A stretch of 59,062 bases of DNA from a virus, in the IMG/VR virus record IMGVR_UViG_3300037493_000177, positions 1-59,062 of that record. The stretch is one strand, 5' to 3'. The notes under the pieces are model-generated. The model made no database searches, was not told the origin of the DNA, and saw only the letters and a program-made list of their open reading frames with translations. Below, in pieces: positions 43,785 through 51,298 of this stretch. The translations under genes were made by a program, and so were the position numbers. Each line of letters opens with the position of its first letter. Position 1 is the stretch's first letter.

Positions 43785-45359
43785 ATGAGTTCAGCAGCAG
43801 GATCAAATGGCGTAACCAGTGGACTAGTTCTAGATCTTGATGGTGCTTACATCGGACTAACCGCAACCGTCGACGTACTACTTGTAGCGGGTGGCGGTGG
43901 CGGTGGAATGGACATGGGCGGTGGCGGCGGAGCCGGTGGCGTTCTATACACTACGTCTAGTATCACACATGGAAATACATATGCTGTAGTCGTAGGCGCT
44001 GGAGGTGCTGGCGCCCGCGCCAGAGATGTAGCATCTGAACGTGGTGCTAATGGTGCTAATTCTACATTCAACGGATTGACTGCTATTGGTGGAGGTGGCG
44101 GAGCATCATTCCATGATAGCTCAAGTTACCCAGCTGGTTCCGGTGGTTCTGGGGGCGGGGCATCTGGTGGAGCCCAATCCCCCAGCGGTGGTTCAGGCGG
44201 AGCTGGAGGTTACGGTGGCGGAGCTGCTGGAACTGGAACTGCTGGTCAAGGATACGCTGGTTCATTTGGAATATGGGCTTGGTATCCAGGTGGTGGAGGA
44301 GGTGCTGCTGGAGCCGGTTCAACTAATCCAGCAAACGGCGGTCCTGGTATCTGCTACCCAACAATGAGTCCATATTACTTTGGAGGAGGTGGTGGTGGCT
44401 CTGGTTATGCAGCTGGTCAAGGTGGTACTGGTGGAATCGGTGGCGGAGGAGGCGGAGCATTAGGTGATACTAGTGTTGCCGGTAAGGGTGGCCAAGGTGG
44501 TGGTAGTGCATTGAATGCGGGTGTTAATGGATCTCGCGGATTAGGCGGCAGCTGGGCTAATGTGCCTGGCGGCAGTGCTGGAGCAAACACCGGTGGTGGT
44601 GGTGGCGGAGGGTCTCACTACAATTCAAATAATGCAGGCGGTGGCGGCGGATCTGGTATTGTCATCATACGTTATCTTGGTAGACAGCGCGCCGTTGGTG
44701 GTGTAGTATCTTCACTTAATGGATATACTATTCATACGTTCTTAACTGATGGAACTTTTAGCACTGCTGCATGGGTCGACAAGAGTGGAAATGGAAACAC
44801 TGGAACTTTAACTAATGGTCCAATATATAGTTCAGCAAATGGGGGTAGCATAGTATTTGACGGAGTAAACAAGTATGTTGCCTGTGGAAATTTAGGGGCA
44901 TTTTATCCACAAGGAACTGTATCTTTTTGGATGAATGCTGCAACAATTGCAAGTTATCCTAACCCCTTTGCCACACACTTTCAAGGTTCCAATGTCGGTT
45001 TTAGATTCGAAGGTAGGGCAGACGGTAATTTTAACATGGTAGTCGGCAATGACGCAGGTACCTATACCCCACATACGTTTATTGCATCAGGCATGAGCGC
45101 AAATACTTGGTATAATATTACTTTCACCTGGATAGTGGGATCAAATATTGTTGCAGGATACTTAAATGGGGTGCAAGTATTCAATGAAGCACAGACATAT
45201 TGGGCAACTACTATGCCGAGTGTTACTATTGGAAACGGATTTAGTAATAGTAGATATTGGAATGGTAATATAAGTGTTGTTCAAATCTATAATCGTGCCC
45301 TATCAGCAGCCGAAGTCAAACAAAATTTCAATGCGACCCGAAGTCGCTATGGTATATAA
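43785..45359 (+). CDS. Polyglycine adhesin with C-terminal LamG-like domain, 524 aa
   Basis: The start is set at the ATG at 43785 because AAGGGA (43773-43778) is well placed before it; an ATG at 43764 in the same frame lies inside the previous gene. After MSSAAGSNGVTSGLVLDLD comes a region of about 260 residues dominated by glycine runs separated by short strands (residues about 35-305), like the glycine-helix sandwich of T-even gp38-type adhesins. The C-terminal part (about 330-524) is LamG-like: WVDKSGNGNTGTLTNGP, GTVSFWMN, and YNRALSAAEVKQNF. Probably the tip that contacts the host. Confidence 0.8.
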   Translation: MSSAAGSNGVTSGLVLDLDGAYIGLTATVDVLLVAGGGGGGMDMGGGGGAGGVLYTTSSITHGNTYAVVVGAGGAGARARDVASERGANGANSTFNGLTAIGGGGGASFHDSSSYPAGSGGSGGGASGGAQSPSGGSGGAGGYGGGAAGTGTAGQGYAGSFGIWAWYPGGGGGAAGAGSTNPANGGPGICYPTMSPYYFGGGGGGSGYAAGQGGTGGIGGGGGGALGDTSVAGKGGQGGGSALNAGVNGSRGLGGSWANVPGGSAGANTGGGGGGGSHYNSNNAGGGGGSGIVIIRYLGRQRAVGGVVSSLNGYTIHTFLTDGTFSTAAWVDKSGNGNTGTLTNGPIYSSANGGSIVFDGVNKYVACGNLGAFYPQGTVSFWMNAATIASYPNPFATHFQGSNVGFRFEGRADGNFNMVVGNDAGTYTPHTFIASGMSANTWYNITFTWIVGSNIVAGYLNGVQVFNEAQTYWATTMPSVTIGNGFSNSRYWNGNISVVQIYNRALSAAEVKQNFNATRSRYGI

Positions 45360-45374
45360 CATGGGAGCTATTAT

Positions 45375-47087
45375 ATGGCACTAACGGATAAAAATATTTT
45401 AATAACTCCCAACATTGGAGCAGCAGCTGACCCTAAGCTGGTATTCTCGGGAGCTGATGCGTCCACGGCAGCCCAGAACATCACGCTGACAGTTTACCCA
45501 ACCAACGGAGGTACCCTAAGCTTCGACGGTTCTACCGGTCAGCTATTCTCTGTGACCAATAGTATGAGTGGTACCATCTTCTCAGCGAATGACGTGTCAG
45601 GTATTCCAAGCATTGAAGTTATTGACACTGGTTTAGTAAAGATTGCGCAGTACTCTGGCAACTTGCTACTAGGTACTGGTACTGATACTGGACTTGCTAA
45701 GTTACAAGTAACGGGTTCATTGAGCATCACGGGTAATATGCTTTATCCAACGAACAGTAAGTCCATATACGGACCAAACACAAGTTGGTCTAGTTATTTG
45801 TACGTTGGTGGTGATGGTGTAAATGGTATCACTAGAACTGGTTCTATCGCATCTGTTGTTACTACGAATGGTAATCTGCATTTGGACTGTGGTTCTGGAG
45901 ATAGAGCATTACACTTAAACTATTATTCAGGCACAAGTGGTACTAATTTTGGCAATGGTGCTAATAGTATTACGGCAAATGTGTCTGGTGCTGGTGTATT
46001 CAATGGTACCAATGTCACAGTAAATGGCAATCAAACACTGCATGCTGGCAACTATACCTCATACTCTCCAACACTAACTGGGTCCGGTGCTTCTGGAACT
46101 TGGGGTATCAATATTACTGGAAGTGCTGGATCGGTGACGGGGTTATCGCTAAACTCTTCAGCCAACGCCGCAGTTCCCGATAACGTCACACAGAACCAAA
46201 TTGGATATAATAGCTCAGTCAGTCTGTTTGGGCAGACCGATGGTGGACTCTACTCGTCGGCACACAGCACACCTTGGGTGCATCAAATTTATGGAGATTT
46301 CCGTAGTGGTCGGATTGCTGTTCGTGGAAAGAATAGTGGAACATGGCAAGCGTGGAGAACTGTACTCGATTCAAGTAACTACAACAGCTACAGCCCGACG
46401 CTGACGGGCGGGTCAGCTAGTGGTACTTGGGGTATCTCGATTACTGGTAATTCGGCATCTTGTACAGGTAATGCCGCTACTTCGTCGAATACATCATCTA
46501 TTAGTAGTGCAACGGGGGGTGCTTATACATGGACTGGATCAAACACCTTTCAATCTAATAAAGGCTCAGGAGTATATTTAGGGGCAACAAATACCGCACA
46601 ACTTCAGGCGTATTCTAGTGACTCCGGTGCTGCGTTCATGTCATTCCATCGCGGTGGTTATTTCGCAGTAAATATGGGTCTCGACCCTGACAATGTACTT
46701 CGGATCGGGGGCTGGTCTGCATCATCAAATAGATTTCAGATGGATATGTCTGGAAACTTGACTATGGCTGGTAACGTAACAGCTTACTCAGATGAGCGCC
46801 TAAAGAAAGACTGGGAATTACTACCTACAGATTTTGTAAAGAATCTGGCTTTAGTAAAAGTTGGTACGTTTACTCGTATAGATAGCAATGAACGGCAAGT
46901 AGGGGTATCTGCGCAAAGTTTAATTACTTTATTACCTGAATCTGTACAAAATGATGGCGAGTACTTGTCCGTAGCATACGGCAATGCGGCTCTTGCCTCA
47001 GCAGTTGAGTTAGCAAAAGAAGTAGTGAGTTTAAACGCTCGTATCGCCAGACTAGAAGCTCTGGTATCAAAATTAATAGAAGGATAA
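45375..47087 (+). CDS. Tail fibre with S74 chaperone domain, 570 aa
   Basis: A beta-rich fibre with GTGTDTGLAKLQVTGSLSI near residue 100 and WVHQIYGDFRSGRIAVRGK in the middle. The C-terminal S74-type chaperone begins at about residue 470, with S472 and K477 (SDERLKK), GVSAQSLITLLPESV and LSVAYGNAALASAVELAKEV, and a coiled-coil end. The first 200 bases look richer in G+C and use other codons than the neighbours, suggesting a recently exchanged module. The ribosome site is GGGAG. It is followed by a small conserved gene after 2 bases. Confidence 0.85.
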   Translation: MALTDKNILITPNIGAAADPKLVFSGADASTAAQNITLTVYPTNGGTLSFDGSTGQLFSVTNSMSGTIFSANDVSGIPSIEVIDTGLVKIAQYSGNLLLGTGTDTGLAKLQVTGSLSITGNMLYPTNSKSIYGPNTSWSSYLYVGGDGVNGITRTGSIASVVTTNGNLHLDCGSGDRALHLNYYSGTSGTNFGNGANSITANVSGAGVFNGTNVTVNGNQTLHAGNYTSYSPTLTGSGASGTWGINITGSAGSVTGLSLNSSANAAVPDNVTQNQIGYNSSVSLFGQTDGGLYSSAHSTPWVHQIYGDFRSGRIAVRGKNSGTWQAWRTVLDSSNYNSYSPTLTGGSASGTWGISITGNSASCTGNAATSSNTSSISSATGGAYTWTGSNTFQSNKGSGVYLGATNTAQLQAYSSDSGAAFMSFHRGGYFAVNMGLDPDNVLRIGGWSASSNRFQMDMSGNLTMAGNVTAYSDERLKKDWELLPTDFVKNLALVKVGTFTRIDSNERQVGVSAQSLITLLPESVQNDGEYLSVAYGNAALASAVELAKEVVSLNARIARLEALVSKLIEG

Positions 47088-47089
47088 TC

Positions 47090-47467
47090 ATGACACAAGC
47101 AACTTTCACCATTGTTATTAATGGTATCAAAACAGCAACTGTTGACGGCATTGCTGACGCAGTAAAACAAATTGAATGGACTCTAAAGGGAGAACTAGAG
47201 GGTCAAACCTTTGAACTTCCACAGACTACTATCGTTCCAGATCCAACTGAAGCTGGATTTATTCCATTGTCAAATCTAACTCCAGAAATCGTTACCGTAT
47301 GGATTGAAGAACATGACGAGAACATGGATGCAGCAAAAGCTCACATTCAGTATGTGCTGGATAGACAAGTTATTGCTGCAGCGTTGGTTGTTACGCCAAT
47401 GCCTTGGGCTCCAGTAGTAGTAGTAGAAGAAATTGTACCAGTTGAACCAATTTCACCTGCAGTATAA
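47090..47467 (+). CDS. Conserved small protein after the fibre genes, 125 aa
   Basis: Starts MTQATFTIVINGIKTATVDG, followed by a hydrophobic helix pattern (VKQIEWTLKGELEG), FIPLSNLTPEIVTVWI and a Pro/Val-rich tail with MPWAP and PVEPISPAV. Proteins of this shape occur after tail-fibre genes in many phages; I cannot say whether they aid fibre folding or are structural. A TATAAATA box overlaps its stop codon and leads into the neck genes. Confidence 0.7.
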   Translation: MTQATFTIVINGIKTATVDGIADAVKQIEWTLKGELEGQTFELPQTTIVPDPTEAGFIPLSNLTPEIVTVWIEEHDENMDAAKAHIQYVLDRQVIAAALVVTPMPWAPVVVVEEIVPVEPISPAV

Positions 47468-47470
47468 ATA
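47463..47470 (+). promoter_or_regulatory. Late promoter -10 box for the neck/packaging genes
   Basis: Exact TATAAATA, embedding the stop TAA of the preceding gene and 20 bases before the gp13 ATG. Confidence 0.75.
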
Positions 47471-47490
47471 ATAGAATAATTGGAGACAAC

Positions 47491-48231
47491 ATGGCTGTAA
47501 CAACGAGATTAGGTTTAATTGAATATTGCTTAAGAGCTCTTGGTGAGCCTGTTGTCGAAATTAATATCGACGAACAGCAAGTAGAAGATCGCGTTGATGA
47601 AGCAATTGAGTACTTTCGGCAGTATCACTTTGATGGTATCGAAAAGGTATACTTAAAGCATAACATTACGCAACAGAACATCGATGATAAGTTCATCTTA
47701 GTTCCAGATCTGATCTATGGTATCACTAAGGTATATCCAGTAGCGTCAGGTACTTCTACTTCTAAGTCAATCTTTGACTTACAGTATCAACTTCGTCTTA
47801 ACGATCTATACGATCTTACTAGCACGTCTGTGATGTACTACACTCAGGTAATGAGTCACTTGGCTCTACTTGATCTAACACTTAATGGACATCCACTGTA
47901 TCGATTCAATCGCTTAAACAATAAGCTCTACATCGATACAGTGTGGTCTGAGAAGATGCAGGTAGGCAACTATCTTCTAGTTGAGTGCTATCGTGCAATG
48001 GATCCAGCAGACGCTCCTCGTATGTATGGAGAATCATGGATTAAACACTATACCACTGCGCTGATTAAGAAACAATGGGCTGTCAATCTTAAGAAATTCT
48101 CTGGCATGCAATTACCGGGTGGGGTATCCATCGATGGTCCTGCGTTATACGCTGAAGCTATGGCTGAGATCAAAGATCTTGAAGATGAGATGATGAATAA
48201 GTCGGCACCTCTAGAATGGTTCATGGGATAA
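47491..48231 (+). CDS. 13: gp13 neck protein (head completion)
   Basis: 246 aa (T4: 309). Typical gp13 features are visible: LIEYCLRALGEPVVEINIDE with EDRVDEAIEYFRQYHFDG near the start, and further AMDPADAPRMYGESWIKHYT. gp13 with gp14 closes the portal vertex after packaging and gives the site where the tail joins. A strong ribosome site (GGAGA) and a late promoter precede the gene. It is followed by gp14 after one base, as in T4. Confidence 0.9.
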   Translation: MAVTTRLGLIEYCLRALGEPVVEINIDEQQVEDRVDEAIEYFRQYHFDGIEKVYLKHNITQQNIDDKFILVPDLIYGITKVYPVASGTSTSKSIFDLQYQLRLNDLYDLTSTSVMYYTQVMSHLALLDLTLNGHPLYRFNRLNNKLYIDTVWSEKMQVGNYLLVECYRAMDPADAPRMYGESWIKHYTTALIKKQWAVNLKKFSGMQLPGGVSIDGPALYAEAMAEIKDLEDEMMNKSAPLEWFMG

Positions 48232-48232
48232 T

Positions 48233-48880
48233 ATGCCTAACGTATACTTTTCTCACGGCACTCGCAATGAACAGTATCTTCTTGAAGATCTGATCGTAGA
48301 GTCCATCTCTATCTGGGGTCAGGAATTTTACTATATTCCTAGAACTTTAGTAGCTAAAGATGAGATCCTCGGTGAAGATCGTCTGTCTAAGTTTAAGGAT
48401 GCGTATCCAATCGACATGTATTTAGAATCAGTTGATGGTTTTGAAGGGCAGGGAGCTTTTATCCAGAAGTTTGGTCTCATGATGGAACAGTCTGCAACGT
48501 TGACTGTCGCTCGTCGCACTTGGGAACGAGTCGTTGGAAAGCACGGCAGTACTATACTTCCTAATCGTCCATGTGAGGGTGATCTACTCTACTTTCCATT
48601 GACTAAGGGTCTATTTGAGATCAAGTTCGTGGACCATCAGGATCCATTCTACCAGTTGAAGAAACTATATGTCTATAAGCTTCAAGTAGAACTATTCCAA
48701 TATTCTTCTGAGAAGATGGAAACTGGAATTCCTGCTATTGATGTCTTTGAAACTCTTAAGACTTTCGACACCACTCTACAACCTAATATCGACGTAGTGG
48801 ATTCATACGGTGATAACAATCAATTTAAAGACGAAGCAACTGCCGTAGTCTTTGATACCAGCAATCCATTTGGCGAATAA
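48233..48880 (+). CDS. 14: gp14 neck protein (head completion)
   Basis: 215 aa (T4: 256). The N-terminal half carries LEDLIVESISIWGQEFYYIPR, KDEILGEDRLSKF, and IDMYLESVDGFEGQGAF, close to the T4 gp14 pattern; the end has DEATAVVFDTSNPFGE. gp14 forms the neck ring with gp13. It is placed exactly between gp13 and gp15 with one-base spacing. Sequence and order agree. Confidence 0.9.
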   Translation: MPNVYFSHGTRNEQYLLEDLIVESISIWGQEFYYIPRTLVAKDEILGEDRLSKFKDAYPIDMYLESVDGFEGQGAFIQKFGLMMEQSATLTVARRTWERVVGKHGSTILPNRPCEGDLLYFPLTKGLFEIKFVDHQDPFYQLKKLYVYKLQVELFQYSSEKMETGIPAIDVFETLKTFDTTLQPNIDVVDSYGDNNQFKDEATAVVFDTSNPFGE

Positions 48881-48881
48881 C

Positions 48882-49616
48882 ATGCTACACAACAATATTT
48901 TCTATCATGGTATAACCCGTAAGATTATAGTCGCCTTTGGTAGTCTGTTTAGCAACATTCGTATTGAACGTAAGAAGGATGGAGTGACAGTTCAGACTCT
49001 GGCTATCCCAATCGCGTATGCGCCAAAGGAAAAGTGGTTAGTTCGTATTGAACAAGATCCAATGTTGGAGAATAATACATATACGACTCTACCAAGATTA
49101 TCGTTTGAGATCACGAGTCTAACTTACGATGCATCTCGTAAGACTAATAGAATGAATTATATTACTATCCATGACGCCGATGGTAATCACAATAAGATGT
49201 ATGCTCCAGTTCCATACAACATAGACATATCATTGTATGCGTTAACGAAGACACAGGAAGATGGGTTACAGATCATCGAACAGATCCTTCCATACTTTAC
49301 GCCAGAGTATACTCTGGCGCTTAAGACTATTCCAAACAGCGAAATCATTATGGATGTGCCTATTATTCTTGATGGCGTATCAGTTCAAGATGATTATGAT
49401 GGTGATTTCTCGACTAGACGGTTTGTTACTTACACTATGAATTTTACTTTGAAGTGTAACTTCTATGGACCAATTGTTGATGGCACTAAGATCATTACTT
49501 CATCCTTTGTCGACATCAACAACATTGAATCTGCGTTAGATAATTTTGCTAATGTAAATACAACTGGAGTTCCAGCAACTGGAGTTATAACTAGTACAGT
49601 AGTTGAAACCGAGTAA
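48882..49616 (+). CDS. 15: gp15 tail terminator (sheath/tail completion)
   Basis: 244 aa (T4: 272) starting at the ATG at 48882, one base after the gp14 stop. A 10-codon longer frame would overlap gp14 and extends beyond the family start. The N-terminus FYHGITRKIIVAFGSLFSNIRI matches T4 FYNSSFRRYATLMGDLFSNIQI. The body has VPIAYA-like APKEKW, ISLYALTKTQEDGLQIIEQILPYFTPEY, and a final VQDDYDGDFSTRR. gp15 forms a hexamer that stops tail growth and joins the neck. No gene for the small terminase follows; gp17 begins 21 bases later. Confidence 0.9.
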   Translation: MLHNNIFYHGITRKIIVAFGSLFSNIRIERKKDGVTVQTLAIPIAYAPKEKWLVRIEQDPMLENNTYTTLPRLSFEITSLTYDASRKTNRMNYITIHDADGNHNKMYAPVPYNIDISLYALTKTQEDGLQIIEQILPYFTPEYTLALKTIPNSEIIMDVPIILDGVSVQDDYDGDFSTRRFVTYTMNFTLKCNFYGPIVDGTKIITSSFVDINNIESALDNFANVNTTGVPATGVITSTVVETE

Positions 49617-49637
49617 TACAAATATATTATACCATAC

Positions 49638-51230
49638 ATGAGTGACAACTTAAAATCTTATAATTCTAATAGTGGACTAAAAGCAGCTGGTCAAGTCATA
49701 GGCTTCACTAAAGAACAACTTCAAGAATATTTGAAGTGTGCAGAAGATCCTATCTACTTTATTGACAACTATTGCATGATCGTTTCTCTTGATCAGGGTT
49801 TAATCCCGTTCAAGTTATATCCTTGTCAGGTAAATAAGATCAACGTCATTCATAATAACCGTAAAGTTATTTTAATGGAAGGTCGTCAACAGGGTAAGAC
49901 GACGACTTCAGCTGCGTATATTCTTTGGTATACGATATTTCAAACGAGTAAGACCGTTGCTATTCTTGCTAATAAGGCAACAGCGGCACGCGAAGTATTG
50001 AATCGCTATCAACTCATGTATGAAAATCTTCCAATGTGGATGCAGCAGGGTGTTACTACATGGAACAAAGGCGACATTGAATTAGAGAATGGTTCAAAAG
50101 TATTCACTGCAGCAACATCAGCTTCTGGTATTCGTGGTAAGTCTGTAAACATGTTGTATGTAGATGAAACCGCGATCATTCCAAACACAGTTGCAGAACA
50201 ATTCTTTGCTTCAGTATACCCAACAATCTCTGCTGGTGAAACGACAAAGATTCTATTAAGTTCCACTCCACTTGGCTATAATCACTTCTGGAAATTCTGG
50301 AACGATGCTGAGAATGACCGCAATGGATTCGTTCCATTGTTTATTCCATACACTGATATTCCTGGAAGAGATGCCGCATGGGCAAATGAACAACATAGAT
50401 TGCTCGGCGATCTGAAGTTCAATCAGGAGGTGATGTGTAACTTCCTTGGCTCAAGCTTAACTTTGATAAATTCTAATGCAATTTCTCAATTGTCTCCAGG
50501 ATCTCTTATATATAGTAAGGATGGTTTCGATGTGTACGAGAAACCAAAAGTAGATCGAGTATATGCACTGGTTGCAGATACTGCAAAAGGAGTTGGTGGA
50601 GATTATTCTGCGTTTGTCGTAGTTGACATGACAGAACTTCCATATAGATTAGTAGCTAAATTCCGTGATAATAGAATTAGCCCGATGCTATATCCTTCGA
50701 TTATAAATAAAGTGGGTAGAGAATACAATACTGCTTATGTTCTTATAGAAATCAATTCTTCAGAACAAGTAGCTGATATTCTCTACGGTGAATATGAATA
50801 TGATAATGTCGTTATGGTAAATAGAAGTGGCGATGGACAGACTATATCTGGTGGCTTTGGCGGCGGAAGAACTCAATTAGGAGTAATAACCGACAAGAAA
50901 GTCAAACGAATTGGATGTTCTAACTTTAAAGCTCTAGTTGAAGAAAAACGGTTATTGATTCCTGATGCAGATGTTATCTCTGAAATTTCTACCTTTATTC
51001 AAATAAAGAATAGTTACGAAGCAGATGAAGGGTATCATGATGATTTAGTTATGCCTTTAGTATTGTTTTCGTGGGCAACCACTAGTCAGTATTTTAAAGA
51101 TCTTAGCAATATCAATATTAGACAAGTGATGTATGAAGACCAGATGAAACAGATTGAAAATGACTTAACACCATTTGGTTTCTTAGATGATGGACAAACA
51201 ACGGGAGATGGTCTATTGGCCAACTTCTAA
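49638..51230 (+). CDS. 17: gp17 large terminase subunit (packaging ATPase/nuclease)
   Basis: 530 aa (T4: 610). ATPase part: Walker A GRQQGKTT at residues 82-89 with K87, Walker B LYVDE with D176/E177, and SSTPLGYNHFW coupling motif. Nuclease part: RNase-H-like D314 (VADTAKGVGGDYSAF), E371 (LIEINSSEQ) and D468/D469 (YHDDLVMP), the counterparts of T4 D401, E458 and D542. It cuts concatemeric DNA and drives it into the prohead through the gp20 portal. Its small partner gp16 is elsewhere (minus strand, 5990-6406). Confidence 0.95.
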   Translation: MSDNLKSYNSNSGLKAAGQVIGFTKEQLQEYLKCAEDPIYFIDNYCMIVSLDQGLIPFKLYPCQVNKINVIHNNRKVILMEGRQQGKTTTSAAYILWYTIFQTSKTVAILANKATAAREVLNRYQLMYENLPMWMQQGVTTWNKGDIELENGSKVFTAATSASGIRGKSVNMLYVDETAIIPNTVAEQFFASVYPTISAGETTKILLSSTPLGYNHFWKFWNDAENDRNGFVPLFIPYTDIPGRDAAWANEQHRLLGDLKFNQEVMCNFLGSSLTLINSNAISQLSPGSLIYSKDGFDVYEKPKVDRVYALVADTAKGVGGDYSAFVVVDMTELPYRLVAKFRDNRISPMLYPSIINKVGREYNTAYVLIEINSSEQVADILYGEYEYDNVVMVNRSGDGQTISGGFGGGRTQLGVITDKKVKRIGCSNFKALVEEKRLLIPDADVISEISTFIQIKNSYEADEGYHDDLVMPLVLFSWATTSQYFKDLSNINIRQVMYEDQMKQIENDLTPFGFLDDGQTTGDGLLANF

Positions 51231-51241
51231 AACTGACTATA

Positions 51242-51249
51242 TATAAATA
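51242..51249 (+). promoter_or_regulatory. Late promoter -10 box for gp18
   Basis: Exact TATAAATA, 49 bases before the sheath ATG, which has a strong ribosome site (AAGGAGA). Confidence 0.75.
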
Positions 51250-51298
51250 AAGATAGACAAAGTTCTAATTTTATTAATAACTCTCAAGGAGAATCGCA

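Noticed and set aside
48852-48881. Ten-codon N-terminal extension of gp15
   Set aside because: Overlaps gp14; the T4 alignment begins after the ATG at 48882, which lies one base after the gp14 stop.
49617-49637. Search for gp16 between gp15 and gp17
   Set aside because: Only 21 bases; gp16 is found on the minus strand instead.
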